Shown here: positions 45,560 through 54,185 of the stretch, in pieces
Layout of the letters: every line of letters starts with the position of its first letter
Numbering within the stretch: position 1 is the first letter of the stretch
From: Poindextera sp036272595
Lineage (GTDB): Bacteria; Pseudomonadota; Alphaproteobacteria; Caulobacterales; Caulobacteraceae
DNA: 64,000 nt
Reading direction: 5' to 3'
Assembly: GCA_036272595.1 (NCBI GenBank)
Contig: DATAYM010000012.1
Coordinates: 1 to 64,000 of the forward strand
Notes under the pieces: model-generated
Seen by the model: the letters and a program-made list of their open reading frames with translations, nothing else
Told to the model about the DNA's origin: nothing
Database searches by the model: none
Made by a program: the position numbers and the translations under genes

Positions 45560-46354
45560 TCAGTGGCCGTGATCGAGATTCACGACTTCGTTGAGGTAAA
45601 CACAGGTCAAGGCGGCGAAGACGAAGGCCTGCAGGAAGGCGACGACGAACTCGAGCGCCATCAGCCCGACGACCATGCCGAACGAGACCGCCGAGCCGGC
45701 CAGGCCGAGACTCGCCAGGCCCCCATGCAGGCCGAACAGGCCAAGGCCGACGACGAAGCTGGCGAACATGTAGATGACCACGTGGCCGCCGATCATGTTG
45801 CCGAACAGACGCATGGCCAGCGTCATCGGCCGGATCATGAAGGAGATGAATTCGAAGAAGCCGATGAAGATCGCCATCGCCCAATGGACGCCCGGCGGCC
45901 AGAACAGCTTGAACACGCCAAGGCCGTTGCGGGCGACGCCCACGGCGATGACGATCAGGAAGGTCATCACGGCGAGCGTGGCGGTGACGGCCAACTGCGC
46001 GGTGACGCTGAATCCCCCCGGCGTCAGGCCGATGAGGTTGAGCATGGCGATGAGCAGAAACAGGGTGAAGACGAACGGCAGGAAAGGCCGGCCGCGATCG
46101 CCGATGATCGCCCCGGTCAACGTGCCGTCGACCATCGTATAGAGAAGCTCGGCCAGGGCCTGCGTCCGCCCGGGCACCACCTGGCGGCGCGCGGCGACGA
46201 GGAAGAAGAGAGTCAGCAGGCCGGCGGCGATCAGCATGAAGGCCACCGAATTGCTGATCGACAGGTCAAGGGTCCCCAGGCCCGGAACCACCACCGGCGG
46301 CAGCGGCACGAGCTTGTGGATCATGAACTGGTTCATCGGCTCGATGGCGGCCAT
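45560..46354 (-). CDS. atpB: F0F1 ATP synthase subunit a
   Basis: The stator proton channel, 264 residues with about six membrane segments. The essential arginine lies in LAMRLFGNMIGGH, and the C-terminal helix region (FVAFLQAFVFAALTCVYLNEV) is conserved. The N-terminus (MNQFMIHKLVPLPP) is typical. It follows the atpI-like gene by 9 bp. Confidence 0.97.
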   Translation of the reverse strand: MAAIEPMNQFMIHKLVPLPPVVVPGLGTLDLSISNSVAFMLIAAGLLTLFFLVAARRQVVPGRTQALAELLYTMVDGTLTGAIIGDRGRPFLPFVFTLFLLIAMLNLIGLTPGGFSVTAQLAVTATLAVMTFLIVIAVGVARNGLGVFKLFWPPGVHWAMAIFIGFFEFISFMIRPMTLAMRLFGNMIGGHVVIYMFASFVVGLGLFGLHGGLASLGLAGSAVSFGMVVGLMALEFVVAFLQAFVFAALTCVYLNEVVNLDHGH

Positions 46355-46363
46355 CGTTCGTCT

Positions 46364-46714
46364 TCAGTCCTCATCCTCATCGTCCGCGGCCGCTGCTGGC
46401 GGCCCGGACGCTTGCGCCCTGGCGCTTATCGCCAAGGCCGATCGCACGGCGGCGTAAACCGACACGCCAAGGCCGATCAGCAGGCCGCTGATCAAGCCGA
46501 AGGGGCTTGTATGGACGAAGTGGTCGAAGGTCCAGCCCAGGCCGAGCCCCCCAAACACTCCACCCAGCAGTCCCGCCAAAAGGCGGTAGCCTTCACCCGC
46601 CTCGCCGATGCCCGACAGGGGCGGCTTGGCGGGCGCGCGGGACGCCTCGAAGGCATCGAGGTCCCGATCGAGGCGCTTTCGCGCCTGCTTGCGCGGATCA
46701 GACGGTTCCGACAT
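46364..46714 (-). CDS. ATP synthase protein I (AtpI/AtpZ-like)
   Basis: A 116-residue membrane protein with a charged N-terminus, two membrane helices (YRLLAGLLGGVFGGLGLGWTFD and GLISGLLIGLGVSVYAAV), and an acidic tail ending DDEDED. Such proteins assist c-ring assembly or magnesium supply and always lead F0 operons. First gene of the atp operon; its promoter should lie in 46715-46851, where no clear box is visible by eye. Confidence 0.88.
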   Translation of the reverse strand: MSEPSDPRKQARKRLDRDLDAFEASRAPAKPPLSGIGEAGEGYRLLAGLLGGVFGGLGLGWTFDHFVHTSPFGLISGLLIGLGVSVYAAVRSALAISARAQASGPPAAAADDEDED

Positions 46715-46851
46715 GGCGGTTCAGAGGTCCAGCCGAACCCCGTTTGTCCCCCGTCCCCGTCAGATCGCGGGGGAACCTATAGATAGCCGCCAAGGGCGTC
46801 AAGTTGCGACAGCAACGATTTAAGCCTCTGATTTCTATCGGATAATTTCCG

Positions 46852-47526
46852 CTAATGGCCATCGCCGGCCGCGGCTGGCGGCGGCGAAGCGGCGGGCGGC
46901 AGGGTGACGATCGGCGGCGGCGCCTCGGCCGGCGCCGGCGCGTCGCCAGCCGTATCGGCGGCGGGGCCGACCTCGGGCCGCAGGCCGGCGGCCTCCGGAC
47001 CCGGGATCGTCCTGGCCATGGCCTGCTGCGGATGGTCGCGCAGCGCCTTGGCGGTGCGCTCGCAGCGCACCGGTATGCCCCAGAACAGCCAGGCGTCGGC
47101 AAGCTTGCGGGTGGGCAGGGTCTCGGCCACCGACCAGATGGCGCGGCCCTTGGCGATGGCCGCCTGGCCTTCGGTGCTGTTGATCGGGTCGGGCGTCGCC
47201 TTCTCGGCTGCGTCGATGGCGGCGGCGAATCGCTTCAGCGCCAGGTGCTGGGCCGCCACGTCGTTGGCGTAGGGGACCTTCTCCTTCACCGGCGAGCCGA
47301 AGGTCTTGTCGATCTCGACCAGGTCCGGCAGCACCTTGGTATAGATGGTCAGGTACTCGTCGGTCGCGCCGTAGCACCAGTTGACGAAGCCATAGTCGTC
47401 GGTCGGCGCTCCGGGCGGGATGTCCTCAGTTTCCTGGGACGCGGCGGCCGGGTCGGGATTGGCGGGCGGCGCCGTCGCGGGCTCGGCGGCCAGGATCGAC
47501 AGCGCCATCAGGGCAACCAGGGGCAT
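46852..47526 (-). CDS. Conserved hypothetical secreted protein
   Basis: 224 residues with an N-terminal signal-like segment (MPLVALMALSILAAEPA) and Pro/Ala-rich ends around a helical core (about 45-160) that contains WCYGATDEYL and FWGIPVRCERTAKALRDHP, with two cysteines that could pair. No family recognised. It is likely periplasmic. It lies 18 bp after the oxoprolinase gene on the same strand but is unlikely to be functionally linked. Confidence 0.75.
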   Translation of the reverse strand: MPLVALMALSILAAEPATAPPANPDPAAASQETEDIPPGAPTDDYGFVNWCYGATDEYLTIYTKVLPDLVEIDKTFGSPVKEKVPYANDVAAQHLALKRFAAAIDAAEKATPDPINSTEGQAAIAKGRAIWSVAETLPTRKLADAWLFWGIPVRCERTAKALRDHPQQAMARTIPGPEAAGLRPEVGPAADTAGDAPAPAEAPPPIVTLPPAASPPPAAAGDGH

Positions 47527-47544
47527 CGTCTAGAGCATCCTTGT

Positions 47545-50500
47545 TCAGCGTGCCGGCGCGCCCGCCGGACCAAACCCGCCGCCCCCGGGGGTTTCGATCT
47601 CGATGGCGTCGCCGGGCTTCAGGTTGAGCGAAAAACAGCCCGGCAGGTCCTTTAGCGCGCCTGTCGCCTCAAGCAAACGCTGTCGGCCGGCCAGGGCGGC
47701 GCCGCCGCCGGCCAGGCCCTGCGGCCGATGCTCGCGGCGGGTGGACAGCAAGGCCGCCTCGGCCGCCTCCAGGAAGCGGATGCGGCGAATCGCGCCGTCG
47801 CCGCCGGCCTGGGCGCCTTCGCCGCCGGAACCCCTGCGCACCGCGAAGGCCTCGACCCGGACGGGAAAACGCCGCTCGAGGATCTCCGGATCGGTCAGGC
47901 GGGAATTGGTCATGTGGGTGTGGACGGCGCTGGCCCCGGGGGCGGACGCGCTGGCGCCGGCCCCGCCGCAAAGGGTCTCGTAATATTGCCGCGCCGCATC
48001 GCCGAAGGTGAAGTTGTTCATCGACCCCTGGGCGTTGGCCATCACCCCCAGCGCCGCATAGAGGGCGTCGACGATGTGCTGGCTGGTCTCGACATTGCCG
48101 GCCACCACGGCGGCCGGCGCGCGGGGCGCCAGCATCGAGCCGGCCGGCGTGACGATCTTCAGCGGCTTCAGGCAGCCGGCGTTCAGCGGAATGTCGTCGT
48201 CCACCAGCGTGCGGAAGACATAGAGCACCGCCGCATCGACGATGGCCGAAGGCGCGTTGAAGTTGGACGCCAGCACCCCGCTGGTTCCGGTGAAATCCAC
48301 CGTCGCCGAGCCGTTGGCGGCGTCGACGGCGATCGCCACGACGATTTCGCCGCCGCCGTCCATCGGCACCCGCGCCGCGCCGTCGCTGAGCCGGCCGATG
48401 GCGCGGCGGACGCTGGCCTCGGCATTGTCCTGCACGAAGCCCATGTAGCGGGCGACCTGGGCGGCGCCGTAGGTCGCGATCATCGCCCGCACCGCCGCGG
48501 CGCCGGCCTCGCAGGCGGCGATCTGCGCCTTCAGGTCGGCCAGGTTCTGCGCCGGATTACGCGCCGGCCAGGGCCCGGCGGTGAGCGCGCTCCGGGTTTC
48601 GTCCTCCAGGAACCGGCCCTCGCGCATGATCGGCAGGGCGTCGAGCATGACCCCCTCCTCGTCGATGCTGTGCGAGAACGGCGGCATCGAGCCCGGCTGG
48701 ACGCCGCCGACATCGGCATGATGGCCGCGCGCCGCCACGTAGAAGTCGGGGTGCTCGCTTCCCGCCTCGAAGATCGGCATGACCACGGTGATGTCCGGCA
48801 GGTGGGTGCCGCCGGCGAAAGGGTTGTTCAGCGCGAAGGCTTCGCCCGGCTTCAGCTCGGCATGGCGCCGCCTGACCGCGCGGACGCTGGCGCCCATGGA
48901 GCCCAGGTGCACCGGCATGTGCGGCGCATTGGCCACCAGACCGCCCTCGGCGTCGAACAGGGCGCAGGAGAAGTCCAGCCGCTCCTTGATGTTGACCGAA
49001 TGGGCGGTGCGCTCCAGCGCCGCGCCCATGGCCTCGGCCACGCCCATGAAGCGGCGGTTGAACAGTTCCAGGGTCACCGGATCCACCGTCTCGTCGAGCG
49101 AGGCCGCCGCGGCCTGCCCGCCCAGCCGGCGCAGGCGGATCAGCCCGTCGGCCGCCGGCTCGGCCCGCCATCCGGCCGCCACGGCGATCTGGGTGTCGCC
49201 GCGCACGATCAGCACCGGCCCCTCGACCGGCCCGCGCATCGATTCGGCGGCGATCGCCTGGCCGGCCGGGGCGGCGCCGGGATCGCCGGCGGGCTCGGCC
49301 GAAACCGGCGGTTCGCGATCCTGGCCAGCCTCGCCCTCGGCCTCGATGGCGGCGATCAGGATGGCCAGGGCCGGCTCGACAAAGCCGAACAGCCGGCGAT
49401 GGGCGGCTTCGAACCCGGCGCGGACGGCGTCCAGCGAATCGAACGGGACCGCAAGCTCGGCGTCGGCGCCGTCATAGCGCAGCCTTAAGCGACGGCCGAT
49501 CGCCGACGCCGCCGCGCCCTGCGCCGCCAGCTCCGCCCTCGCCTCGCCCTCCAGCCGGCCGGCGAGATCGGCGGCGGCCGCCAGCCCCGTCTCGTCCAGC
49601 CGCCGCTCCAGCCCGGCGCGCCGCAGGCTGCGCATGCGGGCCTGGCCGATGCCCCAGGCCGAGAGCAGGCTGGCGTAGCGCGGCGACAGCACCTCATCGC
49701 AGCCGAGCGCCTCGGCCACCCAGCAGGCGATCTGCCCCGCCGCGCCGCCGAACGCCACCAGGGCGTGACCGCGCGGATCGAAGCCGCGCTCGGTGGATAT
49801 CCGCCGGATCGCCTGGGCGGCCTGCTCCACCGCGACCGCCACGAATCCTTCCGCCGCCGCCTCGGCGCCGGCCGCGCCCATGGCGGCCGCCAGCTCCTGC
49901 AGCCGCGCCCGCGCCGCCGCCACGTCCAGCGGCTGGTCCTGGCCCGGTCCGAACACCGACGGAAAGCTGCGCGCGTCGATGCGGCCGAGCACCAGGTTGG
50001 CGTCGGTGATGGTGGCCGGCCCGCCGCGCCCATAGGCCGCCGGCCCCGGATCGGCGCCGGCGCTGGCCGGCCCCACCCGGGCGCGCAATCCGTCGAAGGC
50101 CAGGATCGAGCCGCCGCCGGCCGCCACGGTTTCCACATCCAGCATCGGGCTGCGCAGGCGCACCCCGGCGACCCTGGCGGCGTCCCGCCGCTCCAGCGCC
50201 CCGGCGAAACGGCAGACGTCGGTGGACGTGCCGCCCATGTCGAAGCCGAGCACCGCCCCGGCCCCCGCCGCCTGCGCCGTCCGGGCCACGCCGACCACGC
50301 CGCCGGCCGGGCCGGAGACCACCGCGTCGCGGCCGCGGAAGGCTTCCGCCCGCACCAGGCCGCCGGCCGAGGTCATGAAATAGAGCGCCGCCCCGCCGAC
50401 CGCCTCGGCCAGCTGCCGGGCATAGGCCCGGACCACCGGCGTCAGATAAGCGTCGGCGACGGTGGTCTCGGCGCGGGGCACATAGCGCGGCGCCGGGGAG

Positions 50501-51096
50501 ACCTGGTGCGACAGGGCGACGAAGTCGAACCCCGCCGCCCGCGCGATCTCGCCGGCTTCAAGCTCGTGCGCCGGATTCAGGTCGGCGTGCAGGAAGGCGA
50601 TGGCGGCCGAGGCGAACCCCTCGGCGACCGCCGCCTTCAGCCTTTCAGCCAGGGCCGCGCCATCGAGCGGGCGCAGGACCGCGCCGCCGGCGTCCAGCCG
50701 CTCCTCGGCCTCGACCACGCCGGCGTACAGCGGCTGCGGCTTGACGATATCGAGGGCGAACAGGCTGGGCCGGGTCTGGTCGCCGATGACCAGGGCGTCG
50801 GCGAACCCGCCGGTGGCGACGAACAGGGTCCGCGCCCCCTTGCGCTCCAGCAGCGCGTTGGTGGCCACGGTCGTGCCGAGCCTGATGGCCCCGACCCGCT
50901 CCGCCGGAAACGCCGCGCCGGGGCCCGCGCCCAGCATCCGCCGCATGCCCTCGACCGCCGCGTCGGCATAGGCCGGCGATGCGGAGAGCAGCTTCAGCGT
51001 CTCGAGCCGCCCATCGCCGCGCCGCCCGATCACGTCGGTGAAGGTGCCGCCCCGGTCGATCCAGAAGTCGAAGCTGTGCTGCCCGCGCGTGGTCAT
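47545..51096 (-). CDS. Fused 5-oxoprolinase / hydantoinase A-B family enzyme
   Basis: A 1183-residue ATP-dependent amide-ring opening enzyme, probably converting 5-oxo-L-proline to glutamate. The HyuA-type half (about 1-600) begins FDFWIDRGGTFTDVIG and contains GFDMGGTSTDVC, an actin-like ATPase motif. The HyuB-type half (about 665-1180) begins DPVTLELFNRRFMGVAEAMG and includes RLDFSCALFD and NNPFAGGTHLPDITV. Eukaryote-like single-chain architecture with slightly short length. Hydantoin or acetophenone substrates are alternatives. Monocistronic. Confidence 0.88.
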   Translation of the reverse strand: MTTRGQHSFDFWIDRGGTFTDVIGRRGDGRLETLKLLSASPAYADAAVEGMRRMLGAGPGAAFPAERVGAIRLGTTVATNALLERKGARTLFVATGGFADALVIGDQTRPSLFALDIVKPQPLYAGVVEAEERLDAGGAVLRPLDGAALAERLKAAVAEGFASAAIAFLHADLNPAHELEAGEIARAAGFDFVALSHQVSPAPRYVPRAETTVADAYLTPVVRAYARQLAEAVGGAALYFMTSAGGLVRAEAFRGRDAVVSGPAGGVVGVARTAQAAGAGAVLGFDMGGTSTDVCRFAGALERRDAARVAGVRLRSPMLDVETVAAGGGSILAFDGLRARVGPASAGADPGPAAYGRGGPATITDANLVLGRIDARSFPSVFGPGQDQPLDVAAARARLQELAAAMGAAGAEAAAEGFVAVAVEQAAQAIRRISTERGFDPRGHALVAFGGAAGQIACWVAEALGCDEVLSPRYASLLSAWGIGQARMRSLRRAGLERRLDETGLAAAADLAGRLEGEARAELAAQGAAASAIGRRLRLRYDGADAELAVPFDSLDAVRAGFEAAHRRLFGFVEPALAILIAAIEAEGEAGQDREPPVSAEPAGDPGAAPAGQAIAAESMRGPVEGPVLIVRGDTQIAVAAGWRAEPAADGLIRLRRLGGQAAAASLDETVDPVTLELFNRRFMGVAEAMGAALERTAHSVNIKERLDFSCALFDAEGGLVANAPHMPVHLGSMGASVRAVRRRHAELKPGEAFALNNPFAGGTHLPDITVVMPIFEAGSEHPDFYVAARGHHADVGGVQPGSMPPFSHSIDEEGVMLDALPIMREGRFLEDETRSALTAGPWPARNPAQNLADLKAQIAACEAGAAAVRAMIATYGAAQVARYMGFVQDNAEASVRRAIGRLSDGAARVPMDGGGEIVVAIAVDAANGSATVDFTGTSGVLASNFNAPSAIVDAAVLYVFRTLVDDDIPLNAGCLKPLKIVTPAGSMLAPRAPAAVVAGNVETSQHIVDALYAALGVMANAQGSMNNFTFGDAARQYYETLCGGAGASASAPGASAVHTHMTNSRLTDPEILERRFPVRVEAFAVRRGSGGEGAQAGGDGAIRRIRFLEAAEAALLSTRREHRPQGLAGGGAALAGRQRLLEATGALKDLPGCFSLNLKPGDAIEIETPGGGGFGPAGAPAR

Positions 51097-51248
51097 ATCC
51101 TCGTGATCCCGCCGACTACGGAGCGATCCTTAGCGGCTTGCCCGGTGTATTGGCATAGCATGGCCGGGGGAGCTGAACCGGTTGACGAACCGTCCGTTTA
51201 GGGCGGACATAGGGATTAACACTCGTGGCCGCGACGAAAGAGAACGCC

Positions 51249-51545
51249 ATGGAACGATTGTCGGGCGGCCGCATGCCCCTGATCAATGTGGCCTGGAAGC
51301 CGCTGGCCTGGGTCGGCGGCGTCATCGCCACCGTCTGCGCCGCCGCGGTCGCCGCGGTGCTCGCCGTGGTCTTCGCCGCCAGCCTGGTGGTCATCGCGCT
51401 GATGGCCGCCGTGCTGCTGGTCTTCGCCGGCTTGGCGCTTCGGGCGCGGCGGACCATGCGCCGCCAGGGCGGCGGCATCATCGAGGCCCGCCATATGGGC
51501 GGCGGCTCGTGGGTCGCCTACGGCTGGGACCAGCACGGCCGCTAG
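51249..51545 (+). CDS. Small membrane protein of unknown function
   Basis: 98 residues. MERLSGGRMPLINVAWKPLAWVGG leads into one long hydrophobic stretch (ATVCAAAVAAVLAVVFAASLVVIALMAAVLLVFAGLAL, enough for two helices), followed by a basic tail with Gly-rich GGGSWVAYGWDQHGR. ATG 51249 has AAAGAG 7-12 nt upstream; an in-frame GTG at 51225 would add 8 residues. It lies 18 bp before the amidase gene, so it may be in the same transcript and serve the envelope. Confidence 0.72.
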   Translation: MERLSGGRMPLINVAWKPLAWVGGVIATVCAAAVAAVLAVVFAASLVVIALMAAVLLVFAGLALRARRTMRRQGGGIIEARHMGGGSWVAYGWDQHGR

Positions 51546-51563
51546 CGCCGTTAAAAGCGCCCG

Positions 51564-52283
51564 ATGCGGTTCATCGACGCGCCTTCACCGAATTTCGACG
51601 CCCGCACCGCACCGCCCGACATGGTGGTGCTGCACTACACCGGCATGCCGACCGGCGAAGAGGCGCTGGCCCGGCTGCGCGACCCCGAGGCCAAGGTCTC
51701 CGCCCACTACCTGATCGAGGAGGACGGCCGGGTCTTCGCCCTGGTTCCCGAGGAGCGGCGCGCCTGGCACGCCGGCGTCTCCTTCTGGCAGGGCGAGCGC
51801 GACCTGAACGGGGTCTCCATCGGCGTCGAGATGGTCAATCCCGGCCACGACCTGGGCTATCGGCCGTTTCCGGAGGCGCAGATCGCTGCGCTGTTCGAGC
51901 TGCTCGGGGGCGTCCGCGAGCGCTGGGAGGTGGCTGACGGCCGCATCGTCGGTCATTCCGACGTGGCGCCCAACCGCAAGATCGATCCGGGCGAACTCTT
52001 CCCCTGGAAGCGTCTGGCAGAGGCCGGTTTCGGCCTCTGGGCCGAGCCGCCGCCGGCTCCCGGCGCCGCGCTGTCGCTCGGCGAGGAGAGCACGGCGGTG
52101 TTCGCGCTGCAGGCCGGCCTGACCCGGCTCGGCTACGACAGCGCCCCGTCCGGCCGCTACGACGAGGCCACCGCCACCATCGTCTCCGCCTTTCAGCGCC
52201 ACTGGCGCCCCGGGCGCGTCGATCGCGCCGCCGACGGCGAGACCCGCGCCCGGCTGATGGCCCTGCTGCGTTTGGCGCGGTGA
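51564..52283 (+). CDS. N-acetylmuramoyl-L-alanine amidase with PG-binding domain
   Basis: A 239-residue peptidoglycan amidase. The Amidase_2 fold (about 15-155) has zinc ligands in VLHYTG (His), WHAGVS (His) and GHSDVAPNRKIDPGELFPW (catalytic and ligand residues), as in AmiD/AmpD. A C-terminal peptidoglycan-binding domain (about 170-235, VFALQAGLTRLGYD) follows. No signal peptide is visible, so cytoplasmic muropeptide recycling (AmpD-like) is plausible, although AmiD-like location cannot be excluded. Confidence 0.92.
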   Translation: MRFIDAPSPNFDARTAPPDMVVLHYTGMPTGEEALARLRDPEAKVSAHYLIEEDGRVFALVPEERRAWHAGVSFWQGERDLNGVSIGVEMVNPGHDLGYRPFPEAQIAALFELLGGVRERWEVADGRIVGHSDVAPNRKIDPGELFPWKRLAEAGFGLWAEPPPAPGAALSLGEESTAVFALQAGLTRLGYDSAPSGRYDEATATIVSAFQRHWRPGRVDRAADGETRARLMALLRLAR

Positions 52284-52368
52284 TCGCGATCCAAAGGGCC
52301 GGCATGTGTGCGCCAGCGGCATATGCGCCGCGGCCGAGCGGAAGAGATTTACTTTGGATCGAGCGGCG

Positions 52369-52386
52369 GTATATACGCGTTATTAC
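52369..52386. promoter_or_regulatory. Candidate VapBC operator palindrome
   Basis: GTA-TAT-ACG-CGT-TAT-TAC forms an 18-bp imperfect palindrome (GTA/TAC and ACG/CGT arms exact) ending 13 bp before the vapB ATG. The location matches the autoregulatory operators of toxin-antitoxin modules. Confidence 0.5.
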
Positions 52387-52399
52387 GCAGGAGAGGCGC

Positions 52400-52639
52400 A
52401 TGGGTGTTGCAAATAGCCGGACGTTCCGAAGCGGTAATAGCGAGGCCGTGCGCCTACCTCGTAACGTGTCTTTCGGCGCCGATGTCGAAGTTACGATCGT
52501 TCGCTCTGGCGATGTCCTGACGATCTTCCCGGCGCGCCCGTCGATCAAGGAGCTCATCACGCGCCTGGACGATCTGCCTCGTCCAACCAGCATAGAGGTT
52601 CGCGACGTAGACCCGCTTCCGGAGCGGCCGGGTCTCTGA
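52400..52639 (+). CDS. vapB: VapB-type antitoxin (AbrB/SpoVT fold)
   Basis: A 79-residue antitoxin. SRTFRSGNSEAVRLPRNVSF is the swapped-hairpin DNA-binding signature of VapB/AbrB proteins. The C-terminal part (RLDDLPRPTSIEVRDVDPLPERPGL) should wrap the toxin. The ATG at 52400 has GGAGAGG just upstream and is preferred over the longer frame. Codon usage is less GC-rich than in neighbours, suggesting transfer. The toxin starts 3 bp after its stop. Confidence 0.9.
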   Translation: MGVANSRTFRSGNSEAVRLPRNVSFGADVEVTIVRSGDVLTIFPARPSIKELITRLDDLPRPTSIEVRDVDPLPERPGL

Positions 52640-52642
52640 CGG

Positions 52643-53029
52643 GTGGCCTTTGTCCTGGATACCAGCGTCGCAATCGGACTACGCGACGGCGACATGAAAG
52701 TCCGCGAAAAGATCCTGGCGCTCGACGACGCAATTCTTCTATCCATCGTCAGTCGTGTCGAGCTCGAAGGCGGCGTCTATCGCGATCCGGCGGAAGCTGG
52801 TGTGCGCAGGCAGCGTCTCGACGCGATGCTGCAGGCGCTACCGGTCCTGGCGTTCGACGACGCCGCCGCCGATGCTTACCGAACGATCGTGGAAACGGCG
52901 GGCTATTTGCGGCGTAAATTGCTGGATCGGATGATCGGCGCTCAGGCCTTGGCCCACCGGGCGACGCTTATCACGCGAAACCCGGACGACTTTCGCGACA
53001 TTCCCGGTCTGCATATTCTCGCCTGGTAA
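52643..53029 (+). CDS. vapC: VapC-type PIN-domain ribonuclease toxin
   Basis: A 128-residue PIN domain RNase that blocks growth unless bound by VapB. Acidic metal-binding residues are Asp6 (VLDTS), Glu40 (SRVELEGG), Asp95 (LLDRMIGAQA) and Asp115/116 (TRNPDDF). Starts at GTG. The pair sits between the amidase gene and rnpB. RNA target unknown; tRNA cleavage is common in the family. Confidence 0.92.
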   Translation: MAFVLDTSVAIGLRDGDMKVREKILALDDAILLSIVSRVELEGGVYRDPAEAGVRRQRLDAMLQALPVLAFDDAAADAYRTIVETAGYLRRKLLDRMIGAQALAHRATLITRNPDDFRDIPGLHILAW

Positions 53030-53086
53030 CGAGGGCTGTCGCGCTCCAGCTTGACCTCCCGGCCCTCGCGTCACACCCTGATGAAG

Positions 53087-53484
53087 GATCAGACGGCCGG
53101 GCGGTCGCTCTCGCCCTTCGAGGCGGGGGAGGAAAGTCCGGGCTCCACGGTGAAAAGGCGGCGGGTAACACCCGCCGGGGGCGACCCCAGGGATAGCGCC
53201 ACAGAAAGCAAACCGCCAACCCCGTGCCCGCACGGGCGGCAAGGGTGAAAGGGTGGGGTAAGAGCCCACCGCGGACCCGGTGACGGGGACGGCATGGCAA
53301 GCCCCGCCTGGAGCAAGACCGAATAGGGACGACGCGCCGGAGTTCGCTCCGGCAGGGCCTCACCGGCCCGAGCCGTCCGGGTAGGTCGCGAGAACCGTTC
53401 CGCGAGGAACGGTCCAGAGGAATGGCCGCCGCGTCCCGCGCAAGCGGGGCGGCACAGAACCCGGCTTACAGGCCGTCTGATCCC
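53087..53484 (+). ncRNA. rnpB: RNase P RNA (bacterial type A)
   Basis: The catalytic RNA of RNase P, about 398 nt. Helix P1 is formed by GATCAGACGGCC (53087-53098) with GGCCGTCTGATC (53471-53482). Universally conserved core sequences are present: GAGGAAAGTCCGGGCTCC (about 53129), ACAGAAAGCAAACCGCC (about 53201), GGTAAGAGCCCACCG (about 53257) and ACAGAACCCGGCTTACAGG (about 53454). A TTGACC at 53051 may be part of the promoter. Ends are estimated to within a few bases. Confidence 0.95.
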
Positions 53485-53509
53485 GCCTCCCGTCCCCTAT
53501 ACTTAACAT

Positions 53510-53524
53510 GTTCTCTGTATGTTC
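53510..53524 (+). promoter_or_regulatory. LexA (SOS) box GTTC-N7-GTTC
   Basis: GTTC at 53510-53513 and GTTC at 53521-53524 are separated by exactly 7 bp (TCTGTAT), a perfect alphaproteobacterial LexA site. It lies 26 bp after rnpB and 176 bp upstream of the mraZ start, in the 215-bp control region of the mraZ-rsmH-fts-mur operon. Confidence 0.75.
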
Positions 53525-53533
53525 TGTGGATAA
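53525..53533 (-). promoter_or_regulatory. Perfect DnaA box (TTATCCACA)
   Basis: TGTGGATAA on the plus strand is TTATCCACA on the minus strand, the strongest DnaA 9-mer. It begins at the base after the SOS box, so LexA and DnaA would compete or stack. DnaA is a known transcription factor for division genes in C. crescentus. Confidence 0.65.
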
Positions 53534-53582
53534 CCAGTCTTCGTTAACCATTTGCCGCTGCGACATCTTTGATTTTGCAGCT

Positions 53583-53610
53583 GGAAGGCAGTTTGAGGCA
53601 TTGTGAGGCA
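53583..53610 (+). promoter_or_regulatory. Three 10-bp-spaced repeats, candidate MraZ box
   Basis: GGAAGGCA, TTGAGGCA and GTGAGGCA recur with exact 10-bp period, ending 90 bp before the mraZ start. MraZ proteins in other bacteria bind three or more direct repeats of this period upstream of their own gene (TGGGN in E. coli). The core here would be AGGCA. Confidence 0.62.
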
Positions 53611-53699
53611 GTCAATCCCATGTTAACCCAATCACACCGGGATGGGCCTTTTCGCGCGTCCCGGTCCGAGGCGCCGGGGCTGAGGGGGCCGATCGCGCC

Positions 53700-54185
53700 G
53701 TGGGGGCTTTGGGCGGAGTGTTCTACTCGACCTTCGAAAAGCCATTGGACGCCAAGCGGCGCATCGTCGTGCCGCAGGAATTCCGCGCGCTCTCGGCGGG
53801 CCCATTCGACGGCATCTTCTGTTTCCCGTCGGTTGAGGCCGACTGCATCGAGGGCGGCGGCAAGGCGCTGTTCGAGCGCAACGAGGCGCTGATCAACGAG
53901 TTCGAAGTCGGCGATCCGCTGCGCTATTCGCTGGAATTCACGCTGCGCGGCGGCATGGCGCAGCTGGCCTTCGACACCGCCGGCCGGGTCACGCTGCCGG
54001 AGCACCTGTGCGATCAGTTCGGCCTGACCGACTGGGTGGTGCTGGTCGGCCTTGGCGAGCGCTTCCAGATCTGGGGCCGCGAGGCCTTCCACGCCGCCCG
54101 CGCCGCCCACGGCGCCGGCGCGCGCGAGGGCCTGGCCGCCAGCCGAGCCGAAAGCCGCCGCGCCCGGCTCGGAGCCGGCGCATGA
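53700..54185 (+). CDS. mraZ: Transcriptional regulator MraZ
   Basis: First gene of the dcw cluster; a DNA-binding AbrB-like protein of 161 residues that represses its own operon in other bacteria. It has two swapped-hairpin halves: STFEKPLDAKRRIVVPQEFR (about 10-29) and AQLAFDTAGRVTLPEHLCDQFGL (about 87-109). Starts at GTG. The C-terminus is Ala/Arg-rich. The stop overlaps the rsmH ATG by 4 bp. Direct repeats upstream are likely its operator. Confidence 0.95.
   Translation: MGALGGVFYSTFEKPLDAKRRIVVPQEFRALSAGPFDGIFCFPSVEADCIEGGGKALFERNEALINEFEVGDPLRYSLEFTLRGGMAQLAFDTAGRVTLPEHLCDQFGLTDWVVLVGLGERFQIWGREAFHAARAAHGAGAREGLAASRAESRRARLGAGA

Noticed and set aside
47728..49488. Plus-strand frame of 586 codons opposite the oxoprolinase gene
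   Set aside because: No recognisable domain, biased composition, and fully overlaps the well-supported hydantoinase/oxoprolinase gene.
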